The notes beneath the pieces were generated by a model. That model was not told the origin of the DNA, did no database searches, and saw only the letters and a list, made by a program, of their open reading frames with translations. Below, in pieces: positions 24,201 to 29,038 of a stretch of 29,038 nucleotides of DNA (positions are counted from its first letter, which is position 1; each line of letters starts with the position of its first letter). The DNA is from an uncultured Christensenella sp. (GTDB taxonomy: Bacteria > Bacillota > Clostridia > Christensenellales > UBA3700): assembly GCA_910583995.1 (NCBI GenBank), contig CAJTYW010000017.1, forward strand, positions 1 through 29,038, written 5' to 3'. The translations under genes and the position numbers were made by a program.

Positions 24201-24944
24201 ATGCAAAAGATATACTTGGATAGAAAAATTGAAAAATCAAGATTAGTCCTTTATTTGTTGGAATCATCGCTTGCTGTTTTTGGCATAGTTATGTTGGTTT
24301 TGGCACTTTTAAAAATTGGCTTTGAAAATTTGCCAATGGGTAGTAGGATTAGTAGTGCATTAGTGGCAATATGTCTTGCCTTCGTACCAATGCTAATCGA
24401 AAAAATATTCCGTTACAGATTCCCTATAATGCTACATATAATTTATGTCACTTATGTTTTTGCATCCGTTATTGTAGGTAGTTGTTTTGGAGTTTTCAGA
24501 ATTGACGTATTGATGATGGGTGAAATGCTTGGTTGGTATGACAAAATTACTCACGCAGTACTAGGCTATATTTTGTGCATCGTTGCAATTTATCTTGGGC
24601 AAATTGCAAAAATATGGGGCAAGTCAATTTTTGGTGATATACTTATTTTGCTTGCAATTAGTATGGCTTACGCATCAATTTGGGAAATGTACGAATTTGC
24701 CGTTGACCATATTATCCCGGGACAATCTATGCAACGCAATAGCTTGATAGATACAATGCTTGATATAATTTCTCATTTTGCACTTACGGTGGTGTTTATT
24801 GTTCAATATGTTATCGAAAAGTGCTGTAAAGTCAATTTAGGCATAGCGTTTATGGAAAGAAATTTGAGTACGGGCGGTAGAGTAGCTAAGAAAAATCAAA
24901 TGCCAACAAGTGAAGATATAACAAATAACAATCAGGAGCAGTAA
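24201..24944 (+). CDS. DUF2238-like multi-pass membrane protein
   Basis: 247 residues with about six to seven membrane segments. Conserved polar residues of the DUF2238 (YjdF-like) family sit in or near helices: WYDKITHAVLGYI (about residues 113-125), SIWEMYEFAVDHI (about 160-172) and SLIDTMLDIISHFA (about 181-194). These His, Glu and Asp residues look like a membrane-embedded site, but the function is unknown. It begins ten bases after nagB without a clear ribosome site, so it is probably translated by coupling to nagB. Confidence 0.7.
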   Translation: MQKIYLDRKIEKSRLVLYLLESSLAVFGIVMLVLALLKIGFENLPMGSRISSALVAICLAFVPMLIEKIFRYRFPIMLHIIYVTYVFASVIVGSCFGVFRIDVLMMGEMLGWYDKITHAVLGYILCIVAIYLGQIAKIWGKSIFGDILILLAISMAYASIWEMYEFAVDHIIPGQSMQRNSLIDTMLDIISHFALTVVFIVQYVIEKCCKVNLGIAFMERNLSTGGRVAKKNQMPTSEDITNNNQEQ

Positions 24945-24957
24945 TTAAATAATCATT

Positions 24958-25611
24958 ATGGCAAGACTAAATGTAGTAAATGGTATGGCAATGTTGTCAT
25001 ATTTAACGGAAAACAATATCGATTTAGGTGGTGAGATTGTACCATTTAATGAAGGTATGTGTGATGGAGAAACTATACAAGATATCTTTAGTGGCGATTT
25101 TGAACTTGAGCGTTGTGTCGTACACGGCGTAGGGGTAGAAGAGTATGAAGATATAGTTATTAATCCGCTTTCACCACTTTTTACCTTTGAATATGACGAA
25201 CTACATTTGTTTTTTGACGAAGATATGTTTTGTCAAATTAATTTAATTACGCTGCTTGCATATTTAGATAGTAATTGCTATGAAGGCAAAATTGCTTTGC
25301 ATATTGTAGACTATGAATATCAGGAAATTAAATGTGTAGAAATTAAACCACAAGGCTTTTTCAATGTGTATAAAACTGTACTAATTGACAAAAAAATACC
25401 CGAAATTATATTGCCCGATATAATGATGGATGCTGTTATTAATTATCTTGACTATTCAAAAGAAAATAATGATTTGACAGATTTTGTATCTCAAAATATT
25501 GATATGCAGGAAAGCGAATTACTTGACGAAATGTATAACAGATTCAAGTATTTAGGATTGGGTGATACTCAGCTTCAAAAAATAATTGAAAAAGTAAAAT
25601 TCAAATTCTAA
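24958..25611 (+). CDS. DUF1835-like protein of unknown function
   Basis: 217 residues, soluble and acidic. The N-terminal 110 residues follow the DUF1835 pattern: a NVVNGMAMLSYL opening (related proteins have VxNGDS), GGEIVPFNEGMCDG, and LHLFFDEDMFCQINLITLLAYL, where relatives read W/F-xxDLFDQLNL. The NGDS polar pair is replaced by NGMA, so it is a divergent member. The second half is helical. It is 13 bases after the DUF2238 gene; the nearest GGAG is about 21 bases from the ATG, too far to be efficient, so the start is less certain. Probably the third gene of the nagB unit, ended by the hairpin at 25689. Confidence 0.6.
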   Translation: MARLNVVNGMAMLSYLTENNIDLGGEIVPFNEGMCDGETIQDIFSGDFELERCVVHGVGVEEYEDIVINPLSPLFTFEYDELHLFFDEDMFCQINLITLLAYLDSNCYEGKIALHIVDYEYQEIKCVEIKPQGFFNVYKTVLIDKKIPEIILPDIMMDAVINYLDYSKENNDLTDFVSQNIDMQESELLDEMYNRFKYLGLGDTQLQKIIEKVKFKF

Positions 25612-25688
25612 TAAATTGTAAATAGCAAATTAAGCCAAAAGTTTTCTCAAATTGAGATAAAATGAATAAAAATTTATCTTATATAAAT

Positions 25689-25714
25689 CACCCTGAAACT
25701 AATATTTCAGGGTG
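25689..25714. terminator. Terminator before the second promoter cassette
   Basis: CACCCTGAAA pairs with TTTCAGGGTG over a six-base loop, then TAATTTTTT. It is almost the same hairpin as at 3281-3304. It ends the nagB unit and insulates the cassette. Confidence 0.8.
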
Positions 25715-25823
25715 TAATTTTTTGTGTAAAGTTTTTATTTTTAAATTCAGGTGTTTTATGCAATAATGCCATCAAAAATCGGGGGTAAATGGTAAAAATA
25801 GAGTATAGAAATGTAAAAAAAGA

Positions 25824-25850
25824 GTACATAGAATAAGTATATCTATGTAC
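25824..25850 (+). repeat. Left inverted repeat (IR-L), copy B
   Basis: GTACATAGA, the centre ATAAGTATA, then TCTATGTAC. Exact reverse complement of 25974-26000. It differs from copy A only at the middle base, G at 25837 instead of A, and its partner carries the matching C at 25987. The minus strand again continues TCTTTTTTTAC. Confidence 0.9.
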
Positions 25851-25973
25851 ATATTATATGAATATTATAAAGGCAAATGTAAGCTTTTGTCAAGGCTACG
25901 CTCAAGACTTTGTAAGATATTTAGTTAAATTTAACAAAAAATATATATTCGATTTTAAAAAACGCCCCAAAAA
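25851..25973. promoter_or_regulatory. Putative invertible promoter segment, OFF orientation (copy B)
   Basis: 123 bp between perfect inverted repeats, in the same orientation as copy A. Its consensus promoter reads away from the surface gene at 26023. Differences from copy A concentrate next to the right repeat, away from the promoter. Confidence 0.75.
25864..25893 (-). promoter_or_regulatory. Consensus sigma-A promoter pointing away from the third surface gene
   Basis: Minus-strand TTGACA, an 18-bp spacer and TATAAT, identical to 3455-3484 including the whole spacer. Confidence 0.85.
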
Positions 25974-26000
25974 GTACATAGATATACTTATTCTATGTAC
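25974..26000 (-). repeat. Right inverted repeat (IR-R), copy B
   Basis: GTACATAGA, the centre TATACTTAT, then TCTATGTAC. It is followed on the plus strand by AAGGTAAAAGGAGAG and the gene start, without a T-run. Confidence 0.9.
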
Positions 26001-26022
26001 AAGGTAAAAGGAGAGTTTTATT

Positions 26023-28896
26023 ATGGCAAAATGTATAAAGCGTGCGGGAATAGTATTTTTTGCTATTGTTTTATCTTTGTTACTTTTTATTGGCATAATA
26101 TTAACATTAAATGTCACAAATAGCAATGAGAATTTTTCAGATTTAGAGAATGACGATATTCAAACTGTAGCAGATAAACAGTACGATTTGACTGGAGATA
26201 CTTACGCCAAAAAAGATTTATGGAATGAAGCAGTAGCTTACTCTGTTGACAATAAAAAAAGTGTTGAAGTTAAGTTGCTTAGTGATTGGACATCTGTCTT
26301 TATGGGAGACGGAACACAATTCGGCTATGGAAATGGCTTTACAGCGTATGGGTGTATTTTTGTGCCTGAAGGAGCTAATATAATATTGAATTTAAATGAT
26401 AATTCAATAATTGCCAACAACATTTATTTACCAGTAATAACTGTTGAAGGAAATCTTGAACTCAAGCACGCCGGCTACACGGATTATAAAGGAATAGTTT
26501 TGAGTGGTAGTAATATACCAGATAAAAACCAAATAAAAGGGGCTAGTTTAAATAATGGTTCATCTATTATTGTAGTGAATGGAGCAAATGCTTATTTTAA
26601 AATGAATGGGGGCTGGATTAGCCAAAATACGATGAGTTCATATGGTTCTATAAACAATTATGGCTTTTTAAAAATAGAAAATGGTGCAAATGCTGAATTA
26701 ATAAGGGGTGCTTTTTGTAATAATAGAGTTGCAAATCCACAAACTTCTAATCAAAAATTTTCTGCAGTGTTAATTACTGGTAATTCTCAATGTATTATAG
26801 AAGACATAGTCATAAAAGAGACTCATACAAACATGGGTGGAGTTTTTGTTGAAAGTGGCTCAATAACTTTAGGTCGTGCTAACGGCTATATTTATGGAAG
26901 CACTAAATATGATATAGATTTGAATGGAACTAAATTGAAGTTTACTTTAGGAGATGCAGTTACTGGAACATTTGGAATTGCTGTTGCTCCAGGGCAAATT
27001 TTTACATCATCTTACTCAGTATCACAGAGAAGTAGAAATCCGATTAACATATTTAAATTTAATAAAATGAATACATATGTAGGTGATTATTATCCTATTG
27101 TTGACGATAGTACTGGTGATGTAAAATTTGTAGCTAAAAGTCAAATGAAACTTATAGCAAAACCTACTCGTGGCACAACCGACAATTATATAAAAACTTA
27201 TAATGGTGGTTGGCAAACATTTATTCCTGCAGGCTTCGACGATAATGCGATGACAATTACAGGTAATCATACTGGTGGTGTTGGTATTCATAAGGCAAAA
27301 ATAAATCTTAAGGCTGGTTATTTATGGAAAGATAATTACGGATATGAAGAATTTACTTTGGAATGGCAGATTAAACCACTAATTCTTGAAAAGCCAACTT
27401 TGGAAATAGATACATTTGTGTATGATGGTGAATGGAAAAGGCTTACATATAAAAATTATGTTTATTCTTATTTTGAGGAAAGTGGTGAATATTTGAAAAG
27501 AGATGTAGGTACTTATGTTGTAACTATCAGTTTGAAGAGCACAACTAATTTAAAATGGAAAGATAATACTACCACACCAATTTCTTTTGAGTGGAGTATA
27601 ACAGAAAAACCAATTGAAAAACCTGTAACAGGCGAAAATATTTTTATATTTAATAATTCAGCGTATGAATATGTGCCAGAAGGTTTTGTATCTTCACAAA
27701 TGACAATATCGGGCAACATTCAAACAGCCATTGGCAAATACACTGCAATTATAGCATTAAAACCAAATTATAAATGGGCAGATGATACAATGACAGCGTT
27801 AGAGTATAGATATACCATAACTCACCCAGGTATTGTGGTTGGAGATAATTTAAATTGGGATTATTTATATTTGCAAAACAATTTTAGGAAAAGTTATTCA
27901 GCAAACAATTTCTACCATAAAATAAATGATAATAATATTGCTTTAGCCAATGGGAAGACAAGATATGTAATTGGTAATATAAAACCTAATACCCAAATGT
28001 TGGTATTGTTAAATAATTTGTTAAACGATATAAAATTAATTAAAATATATAACCAATATGACAATATTATTTATGACGGAATAGCTAGCAATGGTGAAAT
28101 AGCGGAAAGTGTTGGTAAGCAATTAATTGCAACAGGTTATAGAGTTGAATTATACGAAAATGCTACAGAAACGACAGCTTTTGACACAGTATATCTATCT
28201 GTACTAGGAGACCTAAATGGAGACGGAAGAATAACTGCAATGGATTTATTGGTTATCAATCAAATGGCTAAAGACGAAAGTTTGTTAGATTCAATGGAGA
28301 TAGAGTATCAGCTTGCAGCAATGGTAAACAACAAAGGCGGAATAACCAGTGTAGATAGTGAGATATTAAATAATGTAATGAGTGGAGAGTTAGATTTAAA
28401 CTTATTCATTAATGCAGAAATAAATGAAAATACAAATTACACTTACTTAATATTAAATAAAGAAAATGGAAAGTATGAGAGAGTAGTAAGCGAAACAGCA
28501 ACTAATGTAATAGGTAATATAACTATAGGCACAAAGGTAAGTGAGTTTAAAGCAAAGTTAGCTACACTAGGTGTAAATACAGCACAAATAGCAATATATA
28601 ATAATCAAGACACACAAGTCACAGACGATAATGCGGTAGTAGGCACAGGTTGGTATTACGAGATAAATGGCGGACAAAAGACATATATTTCAGTATTAGG
28701 TGACCTAAACGGCGATGGCAGAATAAGTGCAAGTGATATGATGTATTTAAATCAGATAATAAATGGCGATAAAGAGAGTTTTGAAGATTGCATAATATTA
28801 TCTGCAATAATACTAAATACAGGAAAAATAACCAGTGCAGATGTGGAAGTATTAAGAGACAATATAGAGAACTTTACAGCTCTAATTGCTTATTAG
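26023..28896 (+). CDS. Secreted modular surface protein with two dockerin-like domains
   Basis: 957 residues. The signal peptide (MAKCIKRAGIVFF and a long hydrophobic run, about 1-30) is nearly the same as in the protein at 46. Residues about 110-290 look like a short beta-helix (NIILNLNDNSI, AYFKMNGGWIS). Residues about 375-615 hold three Ig-like/MBG-type segments, each ending in a WxI sheet strand. Two copies of the shared end module follow: about 640-795 with DLNGDGRITAMD, and about 803-957 with DLNGDGRISASD. Each has one good calcium loop and one degenerate loop (NKGGITSVD, NTGKITSAD). There is no LPXTG or SLH anchor. The start is set by AAAGGAGAG. It is expected to be silent while the upstream segment is in its present orientation. 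Confidence 0.85.
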   Translation: MAKCIKRAGIVFFAIVLSLLLFIGIILTLNVTNSNENFSDLENDDIQTVADKQYDLTGDTYAKKDLWNEAVAYSVDNKKSVEVKLLSDWTSVFMGDGTQFGYGNGFTAYGCIFVPEGANIILNLNDNSIIANNIYLPVITVEGNLELKHAGYTDYKGIVLSGSNIPDKNQIKGASLNNGSSIIVVNGANAYFKMNGGWISQNTMSSYGSINNYGFLKIENGANAELIRGAFCNNRVANPQTSNQKFSAVLITGNSQCIIEDIVIKETHTNMGGVFVESGSITLGRANGYIYGSTKYDIDLNGTKLKFTLGDAVTGTFGIAVAPGQIFTSSYSVSQRSRNPINIFKFNKMNTYVGDYYPIVDDSTGDVKFVAKSQMKLIAKPTRGTTDNYIKTYNGGWQTFIPAGFDDNAMTITGNHTGGVGIHKAKINLKAGYLWKDNYGYEEFTLEWQIKPLILEKPTLEIDTFVYDGEWKRLTYKNYVYSYFEESGEYLKRDVGTYVVTISLKSTTNLKWKDNTTTPISFEWSITEKPIEKPVTGENIFIFNNSAYEYVPEGFVSSQMTISGNIQTAIGKYTAIIALKPNYKWADDTMTALEYRYTITHPGIVVGDNLNWDYLYLQNNFRKSYSANNFYHKINDNNIALANGKTRYVIGNIKPNTQMLVLLNNLLNDIKLIKIYNQYDNIIYDGIASNGEIAESVGKQLIATGYRVELYENATETTAFDTVYLSVLGDLNGDGRITAMDLLVINQMAKDESLLDSMEIEYQLAAMVNNKGGITSVDSEILNNVMSGELDLNLFINAEINENTNYTYLILNKENGKYERVVSETATNVIGNITIGTKVSEFKAKLATLGVNTAQIAIYNNQDTQVTDDNAVVGTGWYYEINGGQKTYISVLGDLNGDGRISASDMMYLNQIINGDKESFEDCIILSAIILNTGKITSADVEVLRDNIENFTALIAY

Positions 28897-28950
28897 TAGC
28901 CAAAATAATTCTTAAATATAACAGAATAAATTAAAAATAAAATTGTTATC

Positions 28951-28990
28951 AAGCACCATAAAACGTTAGTTTTATGGTGCTTGTTTTTTT
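28951..28990 (+). terminator. Terminator of the third surface gene
   Basis: A 14-bp perfect stem, AAGCACCATAAAAC with GTTTTATGGTGCTT, over a four-base loop, followed by G and seven T. Confidence 0.92.
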
Positions 28991-29038
28991 GTAAAGTTTT
29001 AATTATTAAATTTAGGTGTTTTATGCAATAATGCTATC
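28991..29038 (+). repeat. Start of another surface-gene promoter cassette
   Basis: The last 48 bases match the first 48 of the left flank at 3317 and 25726 with few changes (GTAAAGTTTTAATTATTAAA onward). By the pattern of the other copies, a left repeat should begin at about 29089 and a fourth surface gene at about 29287, outside the window. Confidence 0.85.

Larger units (their letters stand above)
25726..26022 (+). repeat. Surface-gene promoter cassette, copy B
   Basis: Second full copy of the 3317-3611 unit. The left flank (98 bp), the repeats (27 bp each) and the centre (123 bp) have exactly the same lengths. Together with the hairpin at 25689 it explains the 411-base gap between 25611 and the third surface gene. 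Confidence 0.9.

Noticed and set aside
1..29038. CRISPR array from the repeated 27-bp sequences
   Set aside because: Only two full copies per locus, in inverted orientation, with conserved rather than variable sequence between them, and no cas genes.

Overview
The window looks like chromosome from an uncultured, strongly A+T-rich Gram-positive anaerobe of the class Clostridia (Bacillota), most likely a gut commensal. The evidence is a Firmicutes-type translation cluster (rpmG, secE, nusG, rplK, rplA, rplJ, rplL), a T-box leader, an L10 leader, strong AGGAGG-type ribosome sites, near-consensus housekeeping promoters, lipoprotein signal peptides and dockerin-like surface proteins. TGA is used as a stop. 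I see no tRNA, rRNA, CRISPR array, transposase or phage gene.

Layout. (1) 1-5368: two large secreted proteins, one beta-helical and one with a DUF6273-like domain, each ending in the same C-terminal module with a dockerin-like calcium loop. (2) 5419-9057: a MATE efflux pump, then a T-box riboswitch ahead of an AMP-forming acyl-CoA synthetase. (3) 9239-12979: the rpmG-secE-nusG-rplK-rplA and rplJ-rplL transcription units, ending in a terminator with no rpoBC behind it. (4) 13114-15762: a leftward gene for a membrane protein with two NAD-binding-like folds and a RyR-like motif. (5) 15775-21993: a GH18 lipoprotein, then leftward genes (permuted NlpC/P60-like protein, rqcP, ispDF, a HAAS/DUF1700-like membrane protein and a GNAT acetyltransferase), then a lipoprotein with a degenerate metallophosphoesterase fold. 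(6) 22034-25611: a leftward GT4 glycosyltransferase, divergent from nagB, which is followed by a DUF2238-like membrane protein and a DUF1835-like protein. (7) 25689-29038: a third surface protein with two dockerin-like ends, then the start of a further copy of the upstream cassette.

The most interesting feature is a repeated regulatory cassette in front of the surface-protein genes. At 3415-3591 and 25824-26000, two 27-bp inverted repeats enclose exactly 123 bp. Each repeat is itself a near palindrome with an asymmetric 9-base centre. The enclosed segment carries a perfect housekeeping promoter (TTGACA, 18 bp, TATAAT) pointing AWAY from the surface gene. This is the expected layout of an invertible, phase-variable promoter caught in the OFF orientation. 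The central base of the repeats differs between the two loci (A in one, G in the other), yet it is matched within each pair. In the OFF orientation the promoter reads straight into its own left repeat, a hairpin followed by a U-tract, so it would be silenced by termination. The first surface gene is preceded by the right repeat of another cassette, cut by the window edge, and a fourth cassette begins at 28991. I infer a dispersed family of switchable surface proteins served by a recombinase encoded elsewhere. The inversion itself is an inference from sequence and has not been demonstrated.
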